Of a DNA stretch of 21,188 nt, positions 1 to 6,789 are shown one piece after another. The stretch's first letter is position 1. Each line of letters starts with the position of its first letter. The stretch covers positions 1 through 21,188 of the forward strand of contig CAKRKL010000023.1 of the NCBI GenBank assembly GCA_934358405.1. The letters are read 5' to 3'. A program made the translations under genes and the position numbers. The notes beneath the pieces are model-generated. The model was not told the DNA's origin. It did not search any database and saw only the letters and a program-made list of their open reading frames with translations. Source of the DNA: an uncultured Blautia sp. GTDB taxonomy: Bacteria > Bacillota > Clostridia > Lachnospirales > Lachnospiraceae.

Positions 1-57
1 TATATTTAAAGCTATTCTATTTTCTGCGACTTCTTTGCACTATTCAACCCATCCACC

Positions 58-69
58 CAATTACACAAA
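58..69. repeat. 12-bp direct repeat, copy 1 (CAATTACACAAA)
   Basis: CAATTACACAAA occurs here just beyond the broken end of the binding-protein gene and again at 702-713 in the promoter region of the HTH gene. The two copies bracket the truncated gene and the palindrome. It could be a rearrangement footprint or chance in AT-rich DNA. Confidence 0.35.
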
Positions 70-88
70 ATTACAATTGTCTCATAAT

Positions 89-559
89 TTACATTGATAT
101 ATGTACGCCACCTTTTCGTCCGCCAAGAACCCGCTTATCCTTCAGATCATCCCATTTAAAATCCGGCATTTCTTCCCTTGCCACAAGGAAGTTTCCGGCA
201 CGCTGGGTAAGCTGTGCGAAATTTACAACCGGATCTGTGGCCCCTTCCTGGTAAGCATAGATAGATGCTTCAGCACCCATAAAGCCAATATCTGCCTCAC
301 CGGAAATTACAGCAGTCATGGTCTTATCTGCACCAAAGCCTGTGACCAGTGTCAGATCCAGCCCCTCGTCCTTAAAATATCCCTCTTCAATTGCTACATA
401 CTGTGGTGCATAAAAGATGGAATGAGCTACTTCATTTAATGTAACTTTTGTAAGTTCCTCCTTTGAGTTCTCATTCCTTGCAGCAAAGGCTGTGCCGGGC
501 AGTACAGTTACTGCAAGCATCACAGCTGCTGTCAGTGAAATCCATTTTCTATTTTTCAT
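89..559 (-). pseudogene. Truncated ABC transporter solute-binding protein (NMT1/SsuA/ThiY type)
   Basis: The 156-residue product begins with a clear Sec signal peptide: positive MKNRK, a hydrophobic stretch and an AFA-AR cleavage site near residue 26. It continues with the N-terminal lobe of NMT1/THI5-like binding proteins, with a FYAPQYVAIEEGYFKDEG segment, a GFGADK segment and GEADIGFMG. Such proteins bind sulfonates, nitrate or thiamine precursors outside the cell for an ABC importer. Family members are usually about 320-340 residues. This one stops after a GGRKGGV segment plus four unrelated residues (HISM), so the second lobe is missing, and no permease or ATPase gene is adjacent. The start is supported by an AAAGGAG site upstream on the minus strand. 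I read it as a decayed gene. It could still be expressed as a fragment, or the rest of the gene could have been moved elsewhere by rearrangement. Confidence 0.8.
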
Positions 560-651
560 GCAGATACTCCTTTACAGACTTCTTCTGTTAGGATATGCAA
601 AATATGAGAAAGATGTTCGTAATAAGCATATTGCAAAGATAAAAAAACAGA

Positions 652-680
652 AAGTGTCAAGAAACTATTTCTTGACACTT
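652..680. promoter_or_regulatory. Perfect 13-bp inverted repeat, candidate operator or bidirectional terminator
   Basis: AAGTGTCAAGAAA and its exact reverse complement are separated by CTA. The palindrome sits between the divergent truncated binding-protein gene and the HTH gene. Each arm contains TTGACA reading outward, and the right-hand one is the -35 box of the rightward promoter. This placement suggests an operator, perhaps for the HTH protein encoded downstream. T-rich tracts on both sides also allow a terminator-like hairpin. Confidence 0.6.
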
Positions 681-701
681 CTTTTTACCCCATGCTATAC
701 T
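672..701 (+). promoter_or_regulatory. SigA-type promoter for the HTH/HipA-like pair
   Basis: TTGACA (672-677), an 18-bp spacer and TATACT (696-701), with TG one base before the -10 (extended -10). It lies about 60 bp upstream of the HTH gene start. The -35 lies inside the right arm of the palindrome, so a protein bound there would block RNA polymerase. Confidence 0.7.
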
Positions 702-713
702 CAATTACACAAA
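702..713. repeat. 12-bp direct repeat, copy 2 (CAATTACACAAA)
   Basis: Second copy of the repeat at 58-69, same orientation, directly downstream of the TATACT -10 box of the HTH gene promoter. Confidence 0.35.
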
Positions 714-761
714 CTGTTTTGTTGCGAAAGTGGTTTCTACAGTGTTTTTTTAGGTGGTGAT

Positions 762-1391
762 ATGAGTATGAACTTTCAGGAACAGATACAGCGGATTTTT
801 GGAACAACAGATATCCATGAACTACAGCAGATATCCAGAGAAGCTGACAATTACAGATGCTTGAAGGCTGATATGAATAGCAATAAAATTTCTGAAAAGA
901 AGAAAAATACCGGAAGGAAAAATTCGTTTACAGAAGAGCAGCTGGCACATATTTTGGCGTTGCAGAAGCGAGGAGAAAAAATTACAGATATCGCAAAACA
1001 ATATCATGTTTCCCGCCAGACGATTTACAGTCAGATAAAGCGAGCTTATAATTTTTCTGATGATCCGGATGTAAAAATGCGGATGAATTTCATGAATCAC
1101 GACAATCTATGTACAACGATAGATATTGACTTCAGGCATGAAAAAATTAAGATTAAAAACTACACAGATCAGATTATTTTCCGGGCGTTTGGAGTTGTAA
1201 CTGAGCCGGATTGGGATGATTTTGAATATTTTCTCGAAGAACGCTGTTTTCCCAGAACACGCGATCATAGGAAAGATATCCTGAGAGAAATGGGGCTTCC
1301 ATTTTATGATCCGTTATTAATTATTGAAAAAACACAGGGGCGTATGTCAGATGATCATCAATGGATTATGATTCTGAAAAAGGAGGGCTGA
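762..1391 (+). CDS. HTH protein with a C-terminal HipS/HipA-N1-like domain (putative antitoxin-regulator)
   Basis: 209 residues. The ATG at 762 has AGGTGG just upstream; a second ATG two codons later (768) is equally possible. The reading frame is open back to an ATG at 492, but that part overlaps the binding-protein gene and the promoter, so it is not used. Residues about 56-93 form a resolvase/Hin-type helix-turn-helix (EEQLAHILALQKRGEKITDI, then SRQTIYSQIK). Residues about 115-209 form a second domain: a beta-hairpin-like IDIDFRHEKIKIKNYTD, then EERCFPRTR and MGLPFYDPLLIIEKTQGR. The spacing FP, R, LREMGL, DP, II, GR recalls the first N-terminal subdomain of HipA, the part supplied separately as HipS in HipBST systems. 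This comparison is from memory and unaligned. The next gene, a HipA-like kinase, begins 6 bp later, so the two are probably made together. Likely role: DNA-binding autoregulator and kinase partner. Confidence 0.7.
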   Translation: MSMNFQEQIQRIFGTTDIHELQQISREADNYRCLKADMNSNKISEKKKNTGRKNSFTEEQLAHILALQKRGEKITDIAKQYHVSRQTIYSQIKRAYNFSDDPDVKMRMNFMNHDNLCTTIDIDFRHEKIKIKNYTDQIIFRAFGVVTEPDWDDFEYFLEERCFPRTRDHRKDILREMGLPFYDPLLIIEKTQGRMSDDHQWIMILKKEG

Positions 1392-1397
1392 TCCAAA

Positions 1398-2237
1398 ATG
1401 GAAATTCGCAATTTTGATGCATATTCTCCCTTGCATAAGAGCGGCCATACTTCTAAGGGAGACCAGCTCAAATGGAAGATTGATGACAGGTGGTATAAGG
1501 CAGATTATATGGGATATGAAGGTTTATCTGAAGTTCTTGTATCTGACCTTTTGCAGAAGAGTAGCTGTCCTTTTCCTTTTGTTGAGTATGAAACAGCTGT
1601 AATTGAGTATAATGGGAAGATATTTCAGGGCTGTTCCAGTTTGGATTTTCTGGAAGCAGATCAGATTCTGATTCCGTTGGAAAAATTGTATCGTCGATAT
1701 ACAGGTGAAAGTCTGGCAGCAAAGCTCTCAGATTTTGAAGATGTTTCAGAACGCATTCAGTACCTGGTAACTCAGGTGGAAGAAATTACTAAAATAGATA
1801 ATTTTGGAGCATATCTGACTGCAATGTTGGAAATAGATGCGTTTTTCATGAATGAGGACAGACATACTAACAATATTGCGGTCATTTATAATGAAAAGAC
1901 ACAGAAATATGAACTAAGTCCTTTCTTTGATCAAGGACTTTGTATGTTTGCTGACATAAATCAGGATTATCCTATTGACCAGTCATTGGAATATTGTCTG
2001 GGGAAAATTGAAGCAAAGCCATTTTGCTCTGATTTCGATATACAGTTGGATGCAGCAGAAGAACTGTATGGCATTCAGATTGGTTTCCAATTTACATTCA
2101 AAGACATTCAGATATACTTACAGAAAAATTCAGAAAATTATCCAAGGGAAGTAATAAGACGCGTGGAGCAGCTATTAAGAATGCAGATGCGTAAATATGG
2201 GTATCTGATGAAAAATGATATTGCAGAAAGAAAGTAA
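1398..2237 (+). CDS. Minimal HipA-like serine/threonine kinase (HipT/CtkA type)
   Basis: 279 residues. The visible landmarks are those of the HipA kinase fold: a Ser/Thr-rich nucleotide loop SGHTSKGDQLK (residues 15-25), candidate ATP lysines K25, K27 and K34, a MGYEGLSE segment (38-45), a catalytic loop NEDRHTNN (D154, N159) and an activation DQG triplet in SPFFDQG (D178). Classical HipA is about 440 residues and starts with an N-terminal subdomain absent here. This is the arrangement of HipT and of the Helicobacter CtkA kinase. S15, T18 and S19 are plausible autophosphorylation sites. The AGGAGG Shine-Dalgarno site lies in the last codons of the upstream HTH gene, so translation is probably coupled. 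HipA family toxins phosphorylate aminoacyl-tRNA synthetases or translation factors; the target here is unknown. Confidence 0.8.
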   Translation: MEIRNFDAYSPLHKSGHTSKGDQLKWKIDDRWYKADYMGYEGLSEVLVSDLLQKSSCPFPFVEYETAVIEYNGKIFQGCSSLDFLEADQILIPLEKLYRRYTGESLAAKLSDFEDVSERIQYLVTQVEEITKIDNFGAYLTAMLEIDAFFMNEDRHTNNIAVIYNEKTQKYELSPFFDQGLCMFADINQDYPIDQSLEYCLGKIEAKPFCSDFDIQLDAAEELYGIQIGFQFTFKDIQIYLQKNSENYPREVIRRVEQLLRMQMRKYGYLMKNDIAERK

Positions 2238-2256
2238 AGCTAAAGGTAGGTAAGCG

Positions 2257-2316
2257 ATGAAACAAATTGCTTCGGCGGAAGCAATGGCATTCAGGATGAA
2301 AAGTCCCTTGTCATAA
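2257..2316 (+). CDS. Possible 19-residue small ORF after the kinase gene
   Basis: An ATG preceded by AAGGTAGG opens a 19-codon frame (MKQIASAEAMAFRMKSPLS) 20 bp after the kinase stop. Its first part contains a GCTTC/GAAGC hairpin. It resembles nothing I recognise and may be a gene remnant or chance. Confidence 0.2.
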   Translation: MKQIASAEAMAFRMKSPLS

Positions 2317-2336
2317 AATCTATATTATGTTATATA
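2308..2336 (+). promoter_or_regulatory. Predicted promoter upstream of the DUF3786 gene
   Basis: TTGTCA (2308-2313), a 17-bp spacer and TATATA (2331-2336). It would start transcription only a few bases before the GAGGTGA ribosome-binding site of the DUF3786 gene, giving a very short leader. It separates the DUF3786-dipeptidase pair from the kinase unit. Confidence 0.5.
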
Positions 2337-2349
2337 TTATTCAGACGAG

Positions 2350-2994
2350 GTGATAGACATAGAAAAAAATACAGATAACTATGAAAAACAGGTATATATA
2401 GGAAGAAAAATTTTTCTAAGATATGACCAGAATATGCTCATAAAGAAGTACAGCCTGAAAAGTGACAGAGAATATCTGTACCTGAATTATATTGGAACCA
2501 AATATCGAATCAGGCGATTGGATGGGGCAATTGAATATATGGCGGAATCTATGTGGCAGACATGCAGAGAATACACAATCGTCATGACCATTTATGATCT
2601 GCTTTGCTACTCAGAAGACAAACCACTTCCGCCACTGACATATCAGTGGCAGCCGGTAAACAGATTTGTTGCTGCCGGAAGCAGTCCATCGGGAGACACA
2701 TTTGTAAAAAAATATGAAAAGGCCTTTTCAGGCAAAACGAATGCAGTCAGGGATGCCTGTCTAAGTATGGGCGGCAGGTCTTTGAAATGTTTGGCAGGCG
2801 CTGACCTGACTATGGAAATGCCTGTTTTCTCAGACTTTTCAGTACTGCTTCAATTCTGGGATGCCGATGAAGAATTTCCTGCAAAAATTCTTCTGTTATG
2901 GGATAAGGTATCATTGTCGTATCTTCATTTCGAGACGACCTTCTATCTTCAGGGAGATTTATTGGAAGCAATATTGCAAAAAATCAATCAATAA
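2350..2994 (+). CDS. DUF3786 domain protein of unknown function
   Basis: 214 residues if started at GTG 2350. The C-terminal part is the conserved core of DUF3786: a FSVLLQFWDADEEFPAK segment (about 157-173), LLLWD, then a LHFETTFYLQGDLLEA segment. The middle has a short helical MTIYDLLCYSEDKPLPPL segment. No signal peptide or membrane span is visible, so it is probably cytoplasmic. The biochemical role of the family is not known to me. The start is odd: the GTG at 2350 is part of a GAGGTGA Shine-Dalgarno-like sequence (2347-2353), and exactly five bases further lies an in-frame ATA (2359-2361) where an initiator would be expected. Upstream the frame has no other standard start before a stop at 2314-2316. 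The dipeptidase gene follows 16 bp after the stop, suggesting one transcript. Confidence 0.7.
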   Translation: MIDIEKNTDNYEKQVYIGRKIFLRYDQNMLIKKYSLKSDREYLYLNYIGTKYRIRRLDGAIEYMAESMWQTCREYTIVMTIYDLLCYSEDKPLPPLTYQWQPVNRFVAAGSSPSGDTFVKKYEKAFSGKTNAVRDACLSMGGRSLKCLAGADLTMEMPVFSDFSVLLQFWDADEEFPAKILLLWDKVSLSYLHFETTFYLQGDLLEAILQKINQ

Positions 2995-3010
2995 TAAGGA
3001 GAAAAAAGCG

Positions 3011-4369
3011 ATGAATACAAAAGAAAAAATCCATGCATTATCTGAAGAAATGCTTGCAAACCTTGGCAAGCTGGTTGCAATTGACTCTCAGCTTGGTACT
3101 GCATCAGAGGGGAAACCTTTTGGAGAAGGACCGGCAGAGGCACTTGCAGTTGGACTTGAAATTGCCAGAGAGCTTGGTTTTAAAACAGTAAATCTTGATA
3201 ATTACTGTGGTTATGCGGAAATGGGAGATGGCGAGGATATTGTAGGTATTGCTGGTCATCTTGATATTGTACCTGTGGGCGGCGATTGGAGCTATGATCC
3301 ATTTAAACTGACACGAGATGGTGACCATGTATACGGCCGTGGAACCACAGATGATAAAGGTCCTGTAATCGAAGCTCTTTATGCCATGAAGCTTCTTCGC
3401 GATTCCGGTGTGAAGCTGAATAAAAGAGTTCGCCTGATCATGGGCTGCAATGAGGAGACTGGTTCTAAATGTATGGAGCATTATAATGAGGTAGAGGAGG
3501 AGTTATCCTGTGGCTTCACTCCTGACGCGAATTTCCCATGTATTCATGGTGAAAAAGGTCATATGTCCATGATGGCATATTCCAAAAACACCAGAATTAT
3601 TTCTATGAATGGCGGTTTTGTCTCAAACGCTGTATGTGATACCTGTACTACTGTGATTCCGGCTAAGGCGGGTCTTAAGGAAAAAATGGAGCAGGTACTC
3701 TCCGAAACAAAGCTTCAGGAATATAAAGTGACGGAAGAAGAAAATCAGATTACTATTTATGCAAAAGGAATACCGGCACATGCCAGCACGCCGACTCTTG
3801 GCATCAATGCAGCAGGTGTTACTATGGAATGTCTTGAGAAGGCAGGATTTGACGATGATTTTGTTAAATTCTATAATCAGCATATTGGAACTGCCTGCGA
3901 TGGCTCCGGCGTTAATCTTAAAATTGCCGATGAATTTGGTGAGCTGACCTTCTGCAATGGAATTGTAAAAACAGAGAATGGTGTGATTTCCTGTACCATC
4001 GATATCCGTGTACCTGTAACCTTCAAAAAGGATGACATTCTGAAGCGTATAGAAGGTAATCTGGAAGACAAAAATGGCCGAATTGAAGCTGGTGAAATTG
4101 GAAATCCATTATTTTTCCCAAGAGAATCTCCGCTTGTAAATGCCCTGTACAAGGCTTATGTGGATGTGACAGGTGATACAAAAAACAAACCGATGGTAAT
4201 TGGAGGAGGTACTTATGCCAAATCCTTGAAAAATATCATTGCGTTTGGTCCGGAAAAACTGGATATGGATTATCACATTCATGGCGCTGATGAGTTTCTC
4301 CTGGTCTCCGAGATGGAGGAGGCTGTAGAAGTGTATATGGAGGCAATTAAGAACCTGCTGGCTATTTAA
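3011..4369 (+). CDS. pepV: M20 family metallo-dipeptidase, PepV/Sapep type
   Basis: 452 residues, close to the 450-470 typical of PepV. ATG 3011 is preceded by AAGGAG; the frame extends further upstream but only inside the DUF3786 gene. The metal-site signatures of the family are all present: GHLDIVPVG (H83, D85), GRGTTDDKGP (bridging D near 114-115), NEET (general base E148 and metal ligand E149), D172 in the PDANFP segment, and a late His in HIHGADEF (422-424). The central lid domain (about 180-380) carries HASTP, where the transition-state histidine lies. These enzymes are cytoplasmic, use two zinc ions and cleave dipeptides (often beta-Ala or D-Ala ones) at the end of peptide uptake. The exact substrate cannot be read from the sequence. 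Probably co-transcribed with the DUF3786 gene. Confidence 0.93.
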   Translation: MNTKEKIHALSEEMLANLGKLVAIDSQLGTASEGKPFGEGPAEALAVGLEIARELGFKTVNLDNYCGYAEMGDGEDIVGIAGHLDIVPVGGDWSYDPFKLTRDGDHVYGRGTTDDKGPVIEALYAMKLLRDSGVKLNKRVRLIMGCNEETGSKCMEHYNEVEEELSCGFTPDANFPCIHGEKGHMSMMAYSKNTRIISMNGGFVSNAVCDTCTTVIPAKAGLKEKMEQVLSETKLQEYKVTEEENQITIYAKGIPAHASTPTLGINAAGVTMECLEKAGFDDDFVKFYNQHIGTACDGSGVNLKIADEFGELTFCNGIVKTENGVISCTIDIRVPVTFKKDDILKRIEGNLEDKNGRIEAGEIGNPLFFPRESPLVNALYKAYVDVTGDTKNKPMVIGGGTYAKSLKNIIAFGPEKLDMDYHIHGADEFLLVSEMEEAVEVYMEAIKNLLAI

Positions 4370-4406
4370 CCGATTAAATACAGGAAATAAGAGAAGGAGT
4401 CCTCAA

Positions 4407-4493
4407 ATGTTCGCAAACACATTTATGCTGATTCCCTGCTCCTATAAAATGATGAAAAGCACTGGAAATATGAACGCTGAAATGCTACAATAA
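4407..4493 (+). CDS. Possible 28-residue small ORF
   Basis: An ATG with a well placed AAGGAG seven bases upstream opens 28 codons (starts MFANTFMLIP, ends NMNAEMLQ) between the dipeptidase and HD genes. The ribosome site is better than chance would usually give, but the protein is not recognised. It may be a small protein or the start of a lost gene. Confidence 0.3.
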   Translation: MFANTFMLIPCSYKMMKSTGNMNAEMLQ

Positions 4494-4571
4494 ATCATTA
4501 AATAGAGGGAAGCGGTTATTTGGAAAAAGTCTTTCGAGAGTATATGAAGCGTACTTCAGGAGGTGTGTTAA

Positions 4572-5171
4572 ATGGAACCAGATCGAAAAACAGCAGAAAA
4601 TGCTTTACAGGCAGCATCTAAATCCAATCCGGGAGTATGGGTAGATCATTCCAGATATGTAGCTATGGCATGTGAAAATATAGCCTGTCGCTGTGCAAAA
4701 ATAGATTCGGAAAAAGCTTATATCTGTGGCTTGCTTCACGATATCGGTCGCTATCCAGGTGTGACCTCTGAGAAACATCTTATAGATGGATATCGTTATT
4801 GTATGTCCCGTGGATGGGAGAAAGCAGCTCAGATTTGTATTTCCCATGCTTTTATGATACAAGATATTCACACATCTATAGGCAGGTTTGACGTGAGTGA
4901 AGAAGACTATAAATTTATGGAGCAGTTTATAAAAAATGCTATTTATGATGACTACGACCGCCTGGTACAGCTTTGCGATTCCCTGGCTTTACCTACTGGC
5001 TTTTGCATTCTGGAAAAGCGTTTTGTTGACGTGACCATACGTTACGGAGTGCATCCGGCTACTATAGACAGATGGAAAAAGATATTGGAATTAAAAGACT
5101 ATTTTGAAAAAATGATGGGCTGTTCTGTTTATGAAGTGTTGCCAGGAGTGGTAGAAAATTCTGTTATATAA
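4572..5171 (+). CDS. HD-domain phosphohydrolase
   Basis: 199 residues with AGGAGG seven bases before the ATG. The HD-superfamily metal ligands are visible: H26, the doublet H56-D57 in GLLHDIGRYPG, H92 in ISHAF, and D127 or D136 in DDYDRLVQLCDSLAL. The fold usually removes phosphate from nucleotides or cyclic nucleotides; the substrate here is not evident. There is no transmembrane or sensor domain, so it is a stand-alone cytoplasmic enzyme. It ends just before a strong bidirectional terminator shared with the opposing MATE gene. A TTG-started frame (4520-4618) overlaps its 5' end in another frame but has no independent support. Confidence 0.85.
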   Translation: MEPDRKTAENALQAASKSNPGVWVDHSRYVAMACENIACRCAKIDSEKAYICGLLHDIGRYPGVTSEKHLIDGYRYCMSRGWEKAAQICISHAFMIQDIHTSIGRFDVSEEDYKFMEQFIKNAIYDDYDRLVQLCDSLALPTGFCILEKRFVDVTIRYGVHPATIDRWKKILELKDYFEKMMGCSVYEVLPGVVENSVI

Positions 5172-5175
5172 AAAG

Positions 5176-5217
5176 ATCCGACAGATGCTATGAAAATATC
5201 ACCTGTCGGATTTTTTT
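5176..5217. terminator. Bidirectional Rho-independent terminator
   Basis: ATCCGACAG (5176-5184) pairs perfectly with CTGTCGGAT (5203-5211), followed by seven Ts on the plus strand. On the minus strand the same stem is followed by a T tract (complement of the A run at 5170-5174). It lies between the convergent HD and MATE genes and can serve both. Confidence 0.9.
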
Positions 5218-5218
5218 A

Positions 5219-6589
5219 TTATCTGTTTGTAGTTCTTAACAGACTATGTTCGCAAATATACTGGAACACAAAATAGAAAATAATTCCCTTTGAAACAGTG
5301 GAAAGTGTCAGTGCCCACCAGATTCCATTCAGTCCCAGTGCAGTGCCTGACAGGATCAGTGCGAGGGGAATTCGTATAACAGTCAGGCTGACGCTGATCA
5401 GACTGCAAAGTGATGTACGCCCAAGACCAGACAAGGCACCTACCGTCATCATTTCCACACTGAGGAGAATCTCAGAAAAACCAATAATTCGCAGATAATC
5501 TATGGAAAGCCGGATCACATCCTCTTCGTGGAAGAACAGTACGGAAATCTGCCGTGGGAAAAATACAAACGCAATGGTGATCAGGGCAGTCCAGCATATT
5601 AAAAGACGAAGGGAAATATGGTATCCCTTTTTGATTCGGTCTTTTTTTCCTGCTCCGTAGTTTTGCCCCATAAAAGCATTCAAGGCAGAGCCGAAGCCAT
5701 CAGCAGTGTTCCAGGAAAGGGACTCAATCTGTCCGCCTACACGCTGCACAGCAATTGCTCCGTCACCGAAGCCTGCTACCATTCGGGTGAGTATCATAGA
5801 GATGATACAGTAAATACTTCCCTGGAGTGCTGTAGGGATTCCAATGCGAAATACACCTTTTACATAGATGATATCCGGTCTGGAGAACAGACGGATTTTG
5901 CGCAGTACATTGGAATCACCGTGGTCACGGAGAATTTCGGCAATAAGGATTAACAGAACGACAAGCTGTGCGGCAACAGTTGCCACTGCGGCTCCTATAA
6001 CTTCTAACCTTGGAAAAGGTCCTATACCAAGGACTAAAAGTGGATCGAGGATCATATTCAGAATCAGACCAAAGAAGTTTGCTTTCAGTGGTGTTTTGGA
6101 ATCACCCTGGGCGGTGAAAAGACCTGTCAACACTTGTGAAAGGAAGGAAAACAGAATCAGTCCGCAGGTGATTCGCATATAAACTCTGGCACTATTGTAA
6201 GTTTTTGCATCATTCAGTGCAAAAAACTGCAGTAGAGGATTGGTAAAAAACATACTGATCAAAGTAACAAAGAGAGAGAACAGTATGGTAAGCTGCAGAG
6301 CTGCCTGGGCAAAACCTGCGGCGGCTTTAGAATCGCCCCTTCCAAGGGAATGAGCCATGTTTACCTGTCCGCCCATTCTTGCCAGGGAAGAAAGTCCCTG
6401 GGAGAGCCATACATACATCCCTCCGACACCTACGCCGGCTACTGCCTTGGAACCTAGCATTCCAATCCAGGCCATATCTGTAATGTTGTAGGCGGTAGCC
6501 AGAAAAGAAGAGGCCATAATTGGTAGTGCCAGCTCAGATAAAGTCCGTAAAATAGGACCTGAAGTGAGGCTTAATTGTTTGTTCTTCAT
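5219..6589 (-). CDS. MATE family multidrug/cation antiporter
   Basis: 456 residues, the usual MATE length, with about twelve hydrophobic segments in two similar halves (about 10-220 and 235-445). The N-terminal PIMASSFLATAYNITDMAWI segment and the following GSKAVAGVGVGG are typical of the family, as are QGDSKTPLKA and LDPLLVLGIG in the first half. These proteins export drugs or metabolites across the cytoplasmic membrane using Na+ or H+. The substrate is not predictable. The start is supported by AGGAGA six to seven bases upstream on the minus strand, behind an extended -10 promoter. The gene is monocistronic, ending in the shared terminator. Confidence 0.92.
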   Translation of the reverse strand: MKNKQLSLTSGPILRTLSELALPIMASSFLATAYNITDMAWIGMLGSKAVAGVGVGGMYVWLSQGLSSLARMGGQVNMAHSLGRGDSKAAAGFAQAALQLTILFSLFVTLISMFFTNPLLQFFALNDAKTYNSARVYMRITCGLILFSFLSQVLTGLFTAQGDSKTPLKANFFGLILNMILDPLLVLGIGPFPRLEVIGAAVATVAAQLVVLLILIAEILRDHGDSNVLRKIRLFSRPDIIYVKGVFRIGIPTALQGSIYCIISMILTRMVAGFGDGAIAVQRVGGQIESLSWNTADGFGSALNAFMGQNYGAGKKDRIKKGYHISLRLLICWTALITIAFVFFPRQISVLFFHEEDVIRLSIDYLRIIGFSEILLSVEMMTVGALSGLGRTSLCSLISVSLTVIRIPLALILSGTALGLNGIWWALTLSTVSKGIIFYFVFQYICEHSLLRTTNR

Positions 6590-6621
6590 GTTATTTCTCC
6601 TAAAAATAGTAAGGTGCTGTT

Positions 6622-6630
6622 ATTATAACA
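6622..6630 (-). promoter_or_regulatory. Extended -10 promoter element for the MATE gene
   Basis: On the minus strand this reads TGTTATAAT, that is, an extended -10 (TGnTATAAT) about 35 bp upstream of the MATE start codon. The -35 region is poor, which is acceptable for an extended -10 promoter. Confidence 0.6.
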
Positions 6631-6737
6631 TAGAATAAGTATTTTAAGAAGATGCAACGTAATGAAGTTAGGTGTAAAAGGTATTTTGCCCCTGATATCA
6701 TACAATGTGAAAAAAATATGAAATTAAATGCAATGGC

Positions 6738-6766
6738 TTGACTTTTTGAAGAATGAGCGTTATATT
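6738..6766 (+). promoter_or_regulatory. SigA-type promoter for the structured leader and the DnaJ-like gene
   Basis: TTGACT (6738-6743), a 17-bp spacer and TATATT (6761-6766). Transcription should start near 6773, about 160 bases upstream of the coding start, leaving a long leader that contains several stems. No CIRCE element was seen. Confidence 0.75.
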
Positions 6767-6789
6767 ACATATAGAACAAATGAAAATAA

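Noticed and set aside
1..88. Possible continuation of the solute-binding protein gene
   Set aside because: The sequence beyond the stop does not continue the family in any minus-strand frame; it is AT-rich with no recognisable feature apart from the 12-bp repeat.
101..439. 112-codon plus-strand frame opposite the binding-protein gene
   Set aside because: It lies wholly opposite the truncated solute-binding protein, whose signal peptide and family motifs are clear, and it has no ribosome site of its own.
492..761. N-terminal extension of the HTH gene to ATG 492
   Set aside because: It would run through the opposite gene, the palindrome and the promoter; the translated part is not protein-like and AGGTGG lies directly before ATG 762.
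2861..3010. N-terminal extension of the dipeptidase into the DUF3786 gene
   Set aside because: The extension is out of frame with DUF3786 and ATG 3011 has its own AAGGAG; family length fits the shorter form.
4520..4618. TTG-started 32-codon frame overlapping the HD gene start
   Set aside because: Rare start with distant GAGGGA, overlaps the HD coding start in another frame and ends at once; no independent support.
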